The position numbers and the translations under genes are program-made. From assembly GCA_013364255.1 (NCBI GenBank), contig CP054936.1, forward strand, positions 6,590,353-6,654,352: a stretch of DNA of 64,000 nucleotides. The letters are read 5' to 3'. This document shows positions 31,944 to 41,605 of this stretch, one piece after another; the stretch's first letter is position 1, and each line of letters begins with the position of its first letter. Source of the stretch: Streptomyces seoulensis. GTDB lineage: Bacteria > Actinomycetota > Actinomycetes > Streptomycetales > Streptomycetaceae. The notes below the pieces were generated by a model. It searched no databases, was not told the DNA's origin, and saw only the letters and a list, made by a program, of their open reading frames with translations.

Positions 31944-34900
31944 GTGCACCTCAAGGCCCTGACCCTCCGCGGCTTCAAGTCGTTCGCCTCGGCGACCACG
32001 CTCCGCTTCGAACCGGGGATCACGTGCGTCGTCGGTCCGAACGGCTCGGGCAAGTCCAACGTCGTGGACGCGCTCAGCTGGGTCATGGGCGAGCAGGGCG
32101 CCAAGTCGCTGCGCGGCGGCAAGATGGAGGACGTCATCTTCGCCGGCACCACCGGCCGCCCGCCGCTGGGCCGCGCCGAGGTGTCCCTGACCATCGACAA
32201 CTCCGACGGGGCCCTGCCCATCGAGTACGCCGAGGTCACCATCACGCGGATCATGTTCCGCAACGGCGGCAGCGAGTACCAGATCAACGGCGACACCTGC
32301 CGGCTGCTGGACATCCAGGAACTGCTGTCCGACTCCGGCATCGGCCGCGAGATGCACGTCATCGTCGGGCAGGGCCAGCTCGACTCCGTCCTGCACGCCG
32401 ACCCGGCCGGCCGCCGCGCCTTCATCGAGGAGGCCGCCGGCGTCCTCAAGCACCGCAAGCGCAAGGAGAAGGCGCTCCGCAAGCTCGACTCCATGCAGGC
32501 CAACCTCGCCCGCGTCCAGGACCTCACCGACGAACTGCGCCGCCAGCTCAAACCGCTCGGCCGCCAGGCCGCCGTCGCCCGGCGGGCCGCCGTCATCCAG
32601 GCCGACCTGCGCGACGCCCGGCTGCGCCTGCTCGCCGACGACCTCGTACGCCTGAGCGAGGCGCTCGCGGCGGAGATCGCCGACGAGGCCGCCCTGAAGG
32701 AACGCAAGGAGGCCGCCGAACAGGAGCTGGCCGGGGCACTGGGACGCGAGGCCCGGCTGGAGGACGAGGTACGCCGCCTCACCCCGCGCCTGACCCGCGC
32801 CCAGGAGACCTGGTACGAACTGTCCCAGCTCGCCGAACGCGTCCGCGGCACCGTCTCCCTGGCCGACGCCCGGGTCAGGAGCGCCACCTCAGCGCCCGAG
32901 GAGGAGCGGCGCGGCCGCGACCCCGAGGACCTGGAGCGCGAGGCCGCCCGCGTCCGCGAGCAGGAAGCCGAGCTGGAGGCCGCCCTGGAGGCCGCCCAGC
33001 GGGCGCTGGAGGACACCGTCGCCCACCGCTCCGACCTGGAACGCGAACTCGCCGCCGAGGAGCGCCGCCTCAAGGACGCCGCCCGCGCCATCGCGGATCG
33101 CCGCGAGGGACTGGCCCGGCTGGCCGGCCAGGTCAACGCGGCCCGCTCCCGCGCCGCCTCCGCCCAGGCCGAGATCGACCGCCTGGCCGCCGCCCGCGAC
33201 GAGGCCCAGGACCGCGCCGTGCACGCCCAGGAGGAGTACGAGGCGCTGCGGGCCGAGGTCGACGGCCTCGACGCGGACGAGGACGAACTCGCCGGACGGC
33301 ACGAGGCGGCGAGGACGGCGCTGGCCGAGGCGGAGGCCGCCTCGGCCGCCGCCCGCGAGGCGCTCACCGCCGCCGAACGCGAACGCGCGGCGACCCGCGC
33401 CCGGCACGACGCCCTCGCCCTGGGCCTGCGCCGCAAGGACGGCACCGGCGCCCTGCTCGACGCCGCAGACCGCCTCACCGGCCTGCTCGGCCCGGCCGCC
33501 GGACTCCTGACCCTCGCCCCCGGCCACGAGAGTGCCCTCGCCGCCGCCTTCGGCACCGCCGCCGACGCCCTGGCCGTCGCCCACCCGGCCGCCGCGGCCG
33601 ACGCCCTGCGCCTGCTGCGCAAACAGGACGCGGGCCGCGCCGCCCTCCTCCTGGCCGACGCGCTCGAGGACCCCGCGGACCCGGCCGCGACCGACGGAGC
33701 CGGCGGCCCCGCCGCCTCCGTCGGGCACCCCTTCGCCGCCGACCTCGTGCACGGCCCCGCCGAGCTGATGCCCGCCGTGCGCCGCCTGCTGCGCGGCATC
33801 GTCGTCGTCGGCGCCCTGGAGGACGCCGAGGACCTGGTCCGCGCCCACCCCCGCCTCACCGCCGTCACCGCCGAGGGCGACCTGCTCGGGGCGCACTTCG
33901 CGCACGGCGGCTCGGCCGGCGCGCCCAGCCTGCTGGAGGTACGGGCCGCCGTGGACGAGGCCGCCGCCGAACTGGCCGGACTCGACGTGCGGTGCGAGGA
34001 GCTGACCGAGGCCCAGCGGCTGGCCGGCCGGCGGCGTACGGAGTGCGCCGCGCTGGCCGAGGAACTGGGGGAGCGGCGGCGCGCCGCCGACCGGGAGAAG
34101 TCGGCGGTCGCCCAGCAGCTCGGCCGGCTCGCCGGCCAGGCACGCGGCGCCGCGGGCGAGGCCGAACGCTCCACGGCCGCCGCCGCCCGCGCCCAGGAGG
34201 CACTGGACCGGGCGCTCCAGGACGTGATGGAACTCGCCGAACGGCTCGCCGTCGCCGAGGAGACGCCCGTCGAGGAGGAACCCGACACCTCCGTACGGGA
34301 CCGGCTCGCCGCGGACGGCGCCAACGCCCGCCAGACCGAGATGGAGGCCCGCCTCCAGGCCCGCACCCACGAGGAACGGGTCAAGTCGCTGGCCGGCCGT
34401 GCCGACTCCCTCGACCGCGCCGCCCGTGCCGAACGCGAGGCACGCGCGCGGGCCGAGCAGCGGCGCGCCCGGCTGCGCCACGAGGCGGCCGTCGCCGGGG
34501 CCGTCGCCTCCGGCGCCCGGCAGCTGCTGGCGCACGTCGAGGTCTCCCTCGCCCGCGCCGAGCGGGAGCGCGCCGCCGCCGAGGCGGCCAAGGCCCGCGG
34601 CGAGCAGGAGCTGACCGCTGCCCGCGCCGAGGGCCGCGGCCTGAAGGGCGAACTCGACAAGCTCACCGACTCCGTGCACCGGGGCGAGGTGCTCGGCGCC
34701 GAGAAGCGGATGCGGATCGAGCAGCTGGAGGCCAGGGCCCTGGAGGAGCTGGGCGTGGAGCCGGCCGTCCTGATGGCGGAGTACGGGCCGGACCAGCTCG
34801 TGCCGCCCTCGCTGCCGGCCGAGGGCGAGGAGCTGCCTGAGACTGCGTCCGACAGCGGCTCCGCCGCGGGCGGCCACCCCCGCAACCGCCCCCGCCCCTT

Positions 34901-35549
34901 CGTGCGGGCCGAACAGGAGAAGCGGCTCAAGGCCGCCGAGCGCGCCTACCAGCAGCTCGGCAAGGTCAACCCGCTGGCCCTGGAGGAGTTCGCCGCGCTG
35001 GAGGAGCGCCACAAGTTCCTCAGCGAGCAGTTGGACGACCTCAAGAAGACCCGCGCCGACCTGCTCCAGGTCGTCAAGGAGGTCGACGAGCGCGTCGAGC
35101 AGGTCTTCACCGACGCCTACCGGGACACCGCACGCGAGTTCGAGGGCGTTTTCGGCCGCCTCTTCCCCGGCGGCGAGGGCCGGCTCGTGCTGACCGATCC
35201 CGAGAACATGCTCACCACCGGGGTGGACGTCGAGGCGCGCCCGCCGGGCAAGAAGGTCAAGCGGCTGTCCCTGCTCTCCGGCGGCGAGCGCTCGCTGACC
35301 GCCGTCGCCCTGCTGGTCTCCATCTTCAAGGCCAGGCCGAGCCCGTTCTACGTCATGGACGAGGTCGAGGCCGCCCTCGACGACACCAACCTCCAGCGGC
35401 TCATCCGGATCATGCAGGAGCTCCAGGAGGCCTCCCAGCTGATCGTGATCACGCACCAGAAGCGCACGATGGAGGTCGCCGACGCGCTGTACGGCGTCTC
35501 CATGCAGGGCGACGGCGTGTCGAAGGTCATCAGCCAGCGCCTGCGCTGA
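31944..35549 (+). CDS. smc: chromosome segregation ATPase SMC
   Basis: Condensin core protein of 1201 residues. It begins MHLKALTLRGFKSF, has Walker A GPNGSGKS (31-38), long coiled coils rich in Glu/Arg/Ala, a hinge at about 495-660, the ABC signature LSLLSGGERSL near residue 1110 and Walker B FYVMDEVEAALDD near 1140. It works with ScpAB, not in this window, in chromosome organisation, in Streptomyces notably during sporulation septation. GTG 31944 lies 8 nt after TAGAGT, so the mRNA is probably leaderless. Length is normal for the family. Confidence 0.98.
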   Translation: MHLKALTLRGFKSFASATTLRFEPGITCVVGPNGSGKSNVVDALSWVMGEQGAKSLRGGKMEDVIFAGTTGRPPLGRAEVSLTIDNSDGALPIEYAEVTITRIMFRNGGSEYQINGDTCRLLDIQELLSDSGIGREMHVIVGQGQLDSVLHADPAGRRAFIEEAAGVLKHRKRKEKALRKLDSMQANLARVQDLTDELRRQLKPLGRQAAVARRAAVIQADLRDARLRLLADDLVRLSEALAAEIADEAALKERKEAAEQELAGALGREARLEDEVRRLTPRLTRAQETWYELSQLAERVRGTVSLADARVRSATSAPEEERRGRDPEDLEREAARVREQEAELEAALEAAQRALEDTVAHRSDLERELAAEERRLKDAARAIADRREGLARLAGQVNAARSRAASAQAEIDRLAAARDEAQDRAVHAQEEYEALRAEVDGLDADEDELAGRHEAARTALAEAEAASAAAREALTAAERERAATRARHDALALGLRRKDGTGALLDAADRLTGLLGPAAGLLTLAPGHESALAAAFGTAADALAVAHPAAAADALRLLRKQDAGRAALLLADALEDPADPAATDGAGGPAASVGHPFAADLVHGPAELMPAVRRLLRGIVVVGALEDAEDLVRAHPRLTAVTAEGDLLGAHFAHGGSAGAPSLLEVRAAVDEAAAELAGLDVRCEELTEAQRLAGRRRTECAALAEELGERRRAADREKSAVAQQLGRLAGQARGAAGEAERSTAAAARAQEALDRALQDVMELAERLAVAEETPVEEEPDTSVRDRLAADGANARQTEMEARLQARTHEERVKSLAGRADSLDRAARAEREARARAEQRRARLRHEAAVAGAVASGARQLLAHVEVSLARAERERAAAEAAKARGEQELTAARAEGRGLKGELDKLTDSVHRGEVLGAEKRMRIEQLEARALEELGVEPAVLMAEYGPDQLVPPSLPAEGEELPETASDSGSAAGGHPRNRPRPFVRAEQEKRLKAAERAYQQLGKVNPLALEEFAALEERHKFLSEQLDDLKKTRADLLQVVKEVDERVEQVFTDAYRDTAREFEGVFGRLFPGGEGRLVLTDPENMLTTGVDVEARPPGKKVKRLSLLSGGERSLTAVALLVSIFKARPSPFYVMDEVEAALDDTNLQRLIRIMQELQEASQLIVITHQKRTMEVADALYGVSMQGDGVSKVISQRLR

Positions 35550-35757
35550 CCGGAAGGCGGGAGCCGGGGCGGCGGCCGCGCCGGCCGGGACCGCTCCGCC
35601 GGGCCCGCTCGGCCGGTCGGGCGCTCGTGTCCGTTTCGTGAACGGCTCCCGCGTGTACCCATGACTTCGGGGTAGACGGACCTTGTCCGCTACTTGATTA
35701 CAACACTTGAACGCAAGCGCGCCACGCGGGTAGGTCAAACTCACAGCAGTCGAACTA
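35550..35757. other. GC-rich gap after smc, turning AT-richer towards glcP
   Basis: No gene is seen. The first 90 nt are GC-rich with several short inverted ccgg arms that could end smc transcription, but no clean terminator stands out. The second half (cttgattacaacacttgaac) is the promoter region of glcP. Confidence 0.4.
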
Positions 35758-35797
35758 TTGACTTCGGGTATTGAAGGCATAGTCTCTGCAACGTTGC
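35758..35797 (+). promoter_or_regulatory. glcP promoter with overlapping LacI-type operator
   Basis: TTGACT (35758-35763), 16-nt spacer, TAGTCT (35780-35785), then the perfect palindrome gcaacgttgc (35788-35797) at the expected transcription start. A central CG in AACGTT is typical of LacI/GalR-family operators. Binding there would block initiation. Confidence 0.6.
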
Positions 35798-35874
35798 TTT
35801 TACCTTCAGGTCTCGCGGCCTGTAGGGCTGACCCCCCACCCCGGCAGCGTTGCCGGTGTGCCCGAGGAGTACAC

Positions 35875-37290
35875 GTGACCAGCACAGCGCAGGCACCCAG
35901 GCCAGGAGCCACGGCTCACCCCGATCATCTCGGGCACGTCATCTTCATCGCCGCGGCGGCGGCCATGGGCGGCTTCCTCTTCGGCTACGACAGCTCCGTG
36001 ATCAACGGCGCCGTCGAGGCCATCCGGGACCGCTACGACGTCGGCTCCGCCGTGCTGGCGCAGGTCATCGCCATCGCGCTGATCGGCTGCGCCATCGGCG
36101 CCGCGACCGCCGGCCGCATAGCCGACCGCATCGGCCGCATCCGCTGCATGCAGATCGCCGCCGTGCTGTTCACCATCAGCGCCGTCGGCTCGGCCCTGCC
36201 CTTCGCGCTGTGGGACCTCGCCATGTGGCGCGTCATCGGCGGCTTCGCCATCGGCATGGCCTCGGTGATCGGCCCCGCCTACATCGCCGAGGTCTCCCCG
36301 CCCGCCTACCGCGGCCGGCTCGGCTCCTTCCAGCAGGCCGCGATCGTCGTCGGCATCGCCATCTCGCAGCTGGTCAACTGGGGCCTGCTCAACGCGGCCG
36401 GCGGCGACCAGCGCGGCAAGCTGATGGGCCTGGAGGCCTGGCAGGTCATGCTCGGCGTCATGGTCGTACCCGCCGTCCTGTACGGCCTGCTCTCCCTCGC
36501 CATCCCCGAGTCCCCGCGCTTCCTGATCTCCGTCGGCCGCCGTGAGCGCGCCCGCGAGATCCTCGCGGAGGTCGAGGGCAAGGACGTCGACCTCGACGCG
36601 CGCGTGCACGAGATCGAGACCGCGATGAAGCGCGAGCACAAGTCCACCTTCAAGGACCTGCTCGGCGGCGGCTTCTTCTTCAAGCCGATCGTCTGGATCG
36701 GCATCGGCCTGTCGGTGTTCCAGCAGTTCGTCGGCATCAACGTCGCGTTCTACTACTCCTCGACGCTGTGGCAGTCCGTCGGCGTCGACCCGTCGCAGTC
36801 CTTCTTCTACTCGTTCACGACCTCGATCATCAACATCGTCGGCACCGTGATCGCGATGATCTTCGTGGACCGCGTCGGCCGCAAGCCGCTCGCCCTGGTC
36901 GGCTCGGTCGGCATGGTGATCGGCCTGGCGCTGGAGGCCTGGGCCTTCTCGCACCCGCTGGTCGACGGCAAGCTGCCCGCCGCCCAGGGCTGGGTCGCCC
37001 TGATCGCCGCCCACGTCTTCGTCCTCTTCTTCGCCCTGTCCTGGGGCGTGGTGGTGTGGGTCTTCCTCGGCGAGATGTTCCCCAACCGCATCCGGGCCGC
37101 CGCCCTCGGCGTGGCCGCCTCCGCGCAGTGGATCGCCAACTGGGCCATCACCGCGAGCTTCCCGTCGCTGGCCGACTGGAACCTCTCCGGGACCTACGTC
37201 ATCTACACGGTCTTCGCCGCGCTCTCCATCCCGTTCGTCCTCAAGTTCGTCAAGGAGACGAAGGGCAAGGCACTGGAGGAGATGGGCTGA
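35875..37290 (+). CDS. glcP: glucose permease, MFS sugar porter family (GlcP type)
   Basis: A 471-residue, 12-helix sugar:H+ symporter-type protein. The family marks are GFLFGYDSSVINGAV in helix 1, GRIADRIGRIRCM after helix 2, IPESPRFLISVGRR before the central loop, and FQQFVGINVAFYY in helix 7. In S. coelicolor the gene in this position, glcP1, encodes the main glucose permease whose activity feeds glucose kinase-dependent carbon repression. GTG 35875 follows cgaggag at 6 nt. The upstream promoter and LacI-like palindrome fit sugar-regulated expression. It is monocistronic, with a strong hairpin behind it. Confidence 0.93.
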   Translation: MTSTAQAPRPGATAHPDHLGHVIFIAAAAAMGGFLFGYDSSVINGAVEAIRDRYDVGSAVLAQVIAIALIGCAIGAATAGRIADRIGRIRCMQIAAVLFTISAVGSALPFALWDLAMWRVIGGFAIGMASVIGPAYIAEVSPPAYRGRLGSFQQAAIVVGIAISQLVNWGLLNAAGGDQRGKLMGLEAWQVMLGVMVVPAVLYGLLSLAIPESPRFLISVGRRERAREILAEVEGKDVDLDARVHEIETAMKREHKSTFKDLLGGGFFFKPIVWIGIGLSVFQQFVGINVAFYYSSTLWQSVGVDPSQSFFYSFTTSIINIVGTVIAMIFVDRVGRKPLALVGSVGMVIGLALEAWAFSHPLVDGKLPAAQGWVALIAAHVFVLFFALSWGVVVWVFLGEMFPNRIRAAALGVAASAQWIANWAITASFPSLADWNLSGTYVIYTVFAALSIPFVLKFVKETKGKALEEMG

Positions 37291-37381
37291 GGCCCCGAGG
37301 GCCGCGCCGCCCAGAACGGCCGCGCCCCCGAGAACCCGAGGAGACGGGCCCATCCCCCCGCTGCCCCTCTCCTCGTTCCCG

Positions 37382-37422
37382 CCGCCGCCCCCGCCCGGTC
37401 CACGACCGGACGGGGGCGGCGG
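37382..37422. terminator. 19-bp hairpin terminator after glcP
   Basis: Arms 37382-37400 and 37404-37422 (ccgccgcccccg... / ...cgggggcggcgg) pair with one mismatch around a cac loop, then ttt. It lies between convergent genes. Confidence 0.75.
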
Positions 37423-37491
37423 TTTCGCACGCGGTGCGCGGCGGGCCGCCGCAGGTCACCGGAGCACGGGGGTGCGGCAGGCCGCCGCCGG

Positions 37492-37869
37492 TCACCAGAT
37501 GAGGACGCCGCCGCCGATCACCAGGGCCTCGCGGGCGCTGTCCTCGATGATCCGGAGCCGGATATCGAGCTCGTGCCGGTGCTCCTCGACCGTCCGCGGC
37601 CGCCCGGTCCGCAGCGCGACCTCGTCCAGCCGGCCGCGCAGCAGGGCGACCTCGCGCAGCAGCTCCGGCACCTCCCCGGCCTCGACCACCAGGTCGTCCT
37701 CGGCCGGCACCGGCAGGTACCGCGCGCCCAGCGAACGCACGAACTCCGATCCCCACACCGTCGTACGCCAGGACTCGAAACCGCCGGAGCGGAACGCGTC
37801 GTCCGGCACGTCCAGGATGCGCATCTCCCCGTCCGGCTCCCGGACGAAGACCTCCACCGACAACGTCAT
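37492..37869 (-). CDS. small hypothetical protein
   Basis: A 124-residue acidic soluble protein, MTLSVEVFVREPDGEMRILD at the start, with a conserved-looking SWRTTVWGSEFVRSLGARYLP and a C-terminal helical segment (EEHRHELDIRLRIIEDS). I do not recognise a family; similar proteins lie between glcP and ftsY in relatives, as I recall. The start ATG 37869 is preferred; an in-frame ATG at 37923 would run into the next terminator hairpin. No signal peptide or membrane segment is seen. It may be read from its own promoter, since a hairpin separates it from the permease upstream. Confidence 0.7.
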   Translation of the reverse strand: MTLSVEVFVREPDGEMRILDVPDDAFRSGGFESWRTTVWGSEFVRSLGARYLPVPAEDDLVVEAGEVPELLREVALLRGRLDEVALRTGRPRTVEEHRHELDIRLRIIEDSAREALVIGGGVLIW

Positions 37870-37928
37870 GGCAGCGGTCCAGCACACGCCGCCGCCCGGG
37901 AGCCACGCGATATCGGTCCCCACACACG

Positions 37929-37962
37929 GAAGTCCCCCTCCGGTCAGGTGGAGGGGGACTTC
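37929..37962 (-). terminator. hairpin terminator of the NCS1 permease gene
   Basis: gaagtccccctcc / ggagggggacttc, a perfect 13-bp stem with an 8-nt loop, 25 nt past the permease stop on the minus strand. Confidence 0.75.
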
Positions 37963-37987
37963 GGCACAGGGTGGACGCGCGTGGGGC

Positions 37988-39445
37988 TCAGACCATCAGC
38001 GCCTCGGGCGCCTCGGCGCGCTCCCCGGCGTCCGGCGCGGCCGGCGGCGCCACGGCCGGCTTGGGCAGCACCAGGTACAGCAGGCCGGAGACGACGATCG
38101 TGGCGACCCAGCCGAGGCCGTACTCGCCGATGACGTTGCCCCGGGCGAGCGGGCCGGTGAACCAGTCCGAGGTGGTGAACATCAGGCCGGCAGCCAGGCC
38201 GATCGCCCACGCCGCCACCGCGGCCGGCGAGAAGCCGCCCCGGTACCAGTAGGCGCTGGTGCGCGTGGTGTCGGCCATCGCGCGGCCGTCGTACTCGGTG
38301 CGCCGCAGCATGTCCGCGCCGAAGACGCCGACCCAGGCGGAGAAGGCGACCGCGAGCAGCGACAGAAAGGCGATGAACGAGCCCATGAAGCTCGTCGCCA
38401 CCAGCATCAGCACCCCGCCGAAGGCCAGCGAGATCACGGCGTTGACCGAGACCGCCCAGTGCCGCGGCACCTTGAAGCCGAGGGTCTGCGCGGTGAAGCC
38501 CGCCGAGTACATCGACATCGAGTTGATCAGCAGCATGCCGATCAGCGCGATCAGCAGGTACGGCACCGCGATCCAGATCGGCAGGATCTCGCCGAGGAAG
38601 GAGACCGGGTCGGCGGCCGAGGCCAGATCGGGCGTGGAGACCGCCATCACCGCGCCCATCAGCACCATCGGCAGCACGACGATGCCGGCGCCGCCGACCG
38701 AATGGCCCACGATCGCCCGGGAGGAGGCGGTGCGCGGCAGGTAGCGGGTGAAGTCGGGCGCGGTCGGGATCCAGCTCACGCCGCCCGCCGCGATCATGCC
38801 GACACCGGTGATCACCGAGGCCGTGGATCCGGCGGAGTGCCCGAACACCGCCGACCAGTCGGTGTCCACGACCAGGTAGCCGAGGACCAGCACCGAGAAG
38901 AGGCCGAAGAGGTAGGTCGCGTACTTGTTGCACTTCTGCACGGCGGTGATGCCGAGCCCGGAGATCGCGAAGGTGGCGATCACGAACACCAGCAGCGTCA
39001 CCAGGTCCAGCACGCCGTTGCCGCGCACGCCGAAGCAGATCTTCAGGATGGTGAGCACGGCGTACGCGCCGGTCACCGCGTTGATCGTCTCCCAGCCCCA
39101 GCGGGCCACCCAGATCAGCGCGCCGGGCAGCAGATTGCCGCGCTGCCCGAAGACCGCGCGGGACAGCGCCATGCCCGGCGCCCCGCCCCGCTTGCCCGCG
39201 ATCCCGATGAACCCGACCAGGCCGTAGGAGACGGCGGGCGCCGCGACGGCGACGACGAGCGCCTGCCAGAAGTTCAGGTGGTACGCCACGACGAGACTGG
39301 CGCCCATGGTGAGCAGCAGCACGCTGATGTTGGCGCCGACCCAGGTGGGGAACAGCTCACGGGTCCTGGCGGTGCGCTCGCGATCGGGCACCTGTTCGAT
39401 GCCACGGGTTTCGAGCGCGCCTTCGGTCTCGGCGGTCTTGCTCAT
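37988..39445 (-). CDS. NCS1-family nucleobase/pyrimidine permease
   Basis: A 485-residue membrane protein with about 12 hydrophobic helices. The NCS1 (CodB-like) pattern is visible: RTRELFPTWVGANISVL at the start, RAVFGQRGNLLPG, and SWIPTAPDFTRYLPR in the middle. Family members import cytosine, purines, allantoin, hydantoins or hydroxymethylpyrimidine; nothing in the sequence decides which. The start is ATG 39445. Upstream codons remain open through ftsY in this frame but are antisense to it and not real. It is divergent from ftsY and ends at a clear hairpin. Confidence 0.92.
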   Translation of the reverse strand: MSKTAETEGALETRGIEQVPDRERTARTRELFPTWVGANISVLLLTMGASLVVAYHLNFWQALVVAVAAPAVSYGLVGFIGIAGKRGGAPGMALSRAVFGQRGNLLPGALIWVARWGWETINAVTGAYAVLTILKICFGVRGNGVLDLVTLLVFVIATFAISGLGITAVQKCNKYATYLFGLFSVLVLGYLVVDTDWSAVFGHSAGSTASVITGVGMIAAGGVSWIPTAPDFTRYLPRTASSRAIVGHSVGGAGIVVLPMVLMGAVMAVSTPDLASAADPVSFLGEILPIWIAVPYLLIALIGMLLINSMSMYSAGFTAQTLGFKVPRHWAVSVNAVISLAFGGVLMLVATSFMGSFIAFLSLLAVAFSAWVGVFGADMLRRTEYDGRAMADTTRTSAYWYRGGFSPAAVAAWAIGLAAGLMFTTSDWFTGPLARGNVIGEYGLGWVATIVVSGLLYLVLPKPAVAPPAAPDAGERAEAPEALMV

Positions 39446-39640
39446 GAAGAAGGGTCCGGCCTTGTTCGTGGGGGGAGGGGGCCGCCGGCGAAAAGGGCGG
39501 CGACGTCGGGACTCTACGCGTACGGACGCATTCCACACCATCGTACTTTGATCCGACTCAGGGCATTCGGTGGCCTTTGTCTCCCGGCGGAAGCCACAAG
39601 CCGCCTGCGGCCGGGACCCATGGCTGATACTGGACGCGTT

Positions 39641-40852
39641 ATGGAAACCATCATCCTTGCTGTAGTCATCGCCGTGGTGGTGCTCGGTGCGCTCGGCGGG
39701 CTCGTCGTCGGCAGCCGGCGCCGCAGGCCGCTGCCCCCGCCTCCGCCCAGCCCGCCCGACATCACCGCTCCTCCGGCCGAGCCGCACGTCGGCGAAGAGG
39801 CCGAGACGCCGCGCGAGGAAACGCGGCGGACGATCGAGGAGGTGGACCTGCCCGACGCGTCTTCTCCCGTCGTCGTGGAGGAGCCGCCCGTCGTCGAGGA
39901 GATCCCGGCGCCCGCGATCGAGGTGCCGGAGCCGACCGCCGGCCGGCTGGTCCGGCTGCGCGCCCGCCTCTCCCGGTCGCAGAACGCCCTGGGCAAGGGG
40001 CTGCTCACGCTCCTGTCCCGCGAGCACCTCGACGAGGACACCTGGGAGGAGGTCGAGGACACCCTGCTGACCGCCGACGTCGGCGTGCAGCCCACCCAGG
40101 AACTGGTCGAGCGGCTGCGCGAACGGGTCCGCGTCCTGGGCACCCGCACCCCGGCCGAACTGCGCACCCTGCTGCGCGAAGAGCTGCTCACGCTGGTCGG
40201 CACCGACGTCGACCGCACCGTGCGCACCGAGCCGGACGGCCGCAAGCCGGGCATCGTGATGGTCGTCGGCGTCAACGGCACCGGCAAGACCACCACCACC
40301 GGCAAGCTCGCCCGCGTCCTGGTGGCCGACGGGCGCACCGTCGTCCTCGGCGCCGCCGACACCTTCCGCGCCGCCGCCGCCGACCAGCTCCAGACCTGGG
40401 GCGAGCGGGTCGGCGCCCACACCGTGCGCGGCCCGGAGGCCGGCGACCCCGCCTCCGTCGCCTTCGACGCGGTGAAAGAGGGCAAGGAGATGGGCGTCGA
40501 CGTGGTGCTCATCGACACCGCCGGCCGCCTGCACACCAAGACCGGTCTGATGGACGAGCTGGGCAAGGTCAAGCGGGTGGTCGAGAAGCACGCCCCGCTG
40601 GACGAGGTGCTGCTCGTCCTGGACGCCACCACGGGGCAGAACGGCCTGGTCCAGGCGCGGGTCTTCGCCGAGGTCGTGGACATCAGCGGCATCGTGCTGA
40701 CCAAGCTGGACGGCACCGCCAAGGGCGGCATCGTGGTCGCGGTCCAGCGCGAGCTGGGCGTCCCGGTGAAGCTGATCGGGCTCGGCGAGGGCGCGGACGA
40801 CCTCGCGCCGTTCGAGCCGGAGGCGTTCGTTGACGCCCTCATCGGAGACTGA
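39641..40852 (+). CDS. ftsY: signal recognition particle receptor FtsY
   Basis: SRP receptor GTPase that docks Ffh-ribosome complexes at the membrane. The 403-residue protein has an N-terminal membrane helix (residues 4-24), as in other actinobacteria, an acidic Pro/Glu linker (about 30-100), the N domain, then the G domain with G1 GVNGTGKT (210-217), DTAGRLHTKTGLMDEL and TKLDGTAKGG. ATG 39641 has GATACT 9 nt upstream and may be leaderless. Its partner ffh is 7.3 kb downstream. Transcription ends at a 19-bp hairpin. Confidence 0.97.
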   Translation: METIILAVVIAVVVLGALGGLVVGSRRRRPLPPPPPSPPDITAPPAEPHVGEEAETPREETRRTIEEVDLPDASSPVVVEEPPVVEEIPAPAIEVPEPTAGRLVRLRARLSRSQNALGKGLLTLLSREHLDEDTWEEVEDTLLTADVGVQPTQELVERLRERVRVLGTRTPAELRTLLREELLTLVGTDVDRTVRTEPDGRKPGIVMVVGVNGTGKTTTTGKLARVLVADGRTVVLGAADTFRAAAADQLQTWGERVGAHTVRGPEAGDPASVAFDAVKEGKEMGVDVVLIDTAGRLHTKTGLMDELGKVKRVVEKHAPLDEVLLVLDATTGQNGLVQARVFAEVVDISGIVLTKLDGTAKGGIVVAVQRELGVPVKLIGLGEGADDLAPFEPEAFVDALIGD

Positions 40853-40867
40853 CCGGCCGTCATCGCG

Positions 40868-40914
40868 TACGACAGCGCCCGTCCCCGGAACCACGGGGGA
40901 CGGGCGCTGTCGTA
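40868..40914. terminator. 19-bp bidirectional terminator after ftsY
   Basis: tacgacagcgcccgtcccc pairs perfectly with 40896-40914 around a 9-nt loop. It lies between ftsY and the convergent prim-pol gene. Confidence 0.85.
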
Positions 40915-40942
40915 TGAGCGGGCCGGGTGCGGGACGCGCGGG

Positions 40943-41605
40943 CTACGCCCGTGAGCGGTGCGCCACGTACGCCAGGGTGCCCAGCAGCAGCCGGGCCTCC
41001 GGCGGGTTGGCGGTGTCCAGGGCGGGCGGCCTGAGCCAGCGGACCGGGCCGCGGCCGCCCCGGTCGGAGGGCGGGGCCGTCAGGTGCGCGCCCGGGCCGA
41101 GACCGCGCAGGTCGAGTGCGGCGGGGTCGTCCCAGCCCATCCGGTAGAGCAGCCCGGGCAGCTCGGCGGCGGCCCCGGGGGCGACGAAGAAGTGGGCGCG
41201 GCCGTCGGGGGAGACGGTCACCGGGCCGAGCGGCAGGCCCATGCGCTCCATCCGGGCCAGCGCGCACCGCCCGGTCGGCTCGGCCACCTCGATCGCGTCG
41301 AACGCCCGCCCGACCGCCAGCATCACCGCGGCCCCCGGCACCTCGGCCCACGCCGCGGCGACCTCGTCCAGCGTGGCGCCGGCCGGGACGACGGGGGCGA
41401 ACTCCAGCGGGTGCGCGCCGGGCGCCGGACAGTTCGCGCGGCCGCACGAGCAGGCGCGGCCGACGGCCCGCGCGCCGGGCGCCACGTCCCAGCCCCACAG
41501 CCCCGTGTACTCGGCCACCGCCGTGCACTCCGACGAGCGGTACGGCCGGCCGCGGCGTCGCGTGCCGGAACGGATCTCGCGCATGCCGCCGATGGTGAAC
41601 CCCAT
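40943..41605 (-). CDS. bifunctional DNA primase/polymerase (prim-pol) N-terminal domain protein
   Basis: A 220-residue protein with the sequence features of the prim-pol domain found in actinobacterial genomes and plasmids: YTGLWGWDVAPGA, then the Cys motif CSCGRANCPAPGAHP, and later AIEVAEPTGR and GPVTVSPDGRAHFFV. There is no helicase part, so it is a stand-alone domain. The catalytic acidic pair typical of active archaeo-eukaryotic primases is not evident to me, so activity is doubtful. ATG 41605 has ggaggg at 5 nt. It is divergent from nsdA across a 450-nt gap. Confidence 0.82.
   Translation of the reverse strand: MGFTIGGMREIRSGTRRRGRPYRSSECTAVAEYTGLWGWDVAPGARAVGRACSCGRANCPAPGAHPLEFAPVVPAGATLDEVAAAWAEVPGAAVMLAVGRAFDAIEVAEPTGRCALARMERMGLPLGPVTVSPDGRAHFFVAPGAAAELPGLLYRMGWDDPAALDLRGLGPGAHLTAPPSDRGGRGPVRWLRPPALDTANPPEARLLLGTLAYVAHRSRA

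Noticed and set aside
37988..40894. A 968-residue NCS1 permease using the full open frame
   Set aside because: Everything upstream of 39445 is antisense to ftsY and lacks membrane helices; the permease fold starts at ATG 39445.
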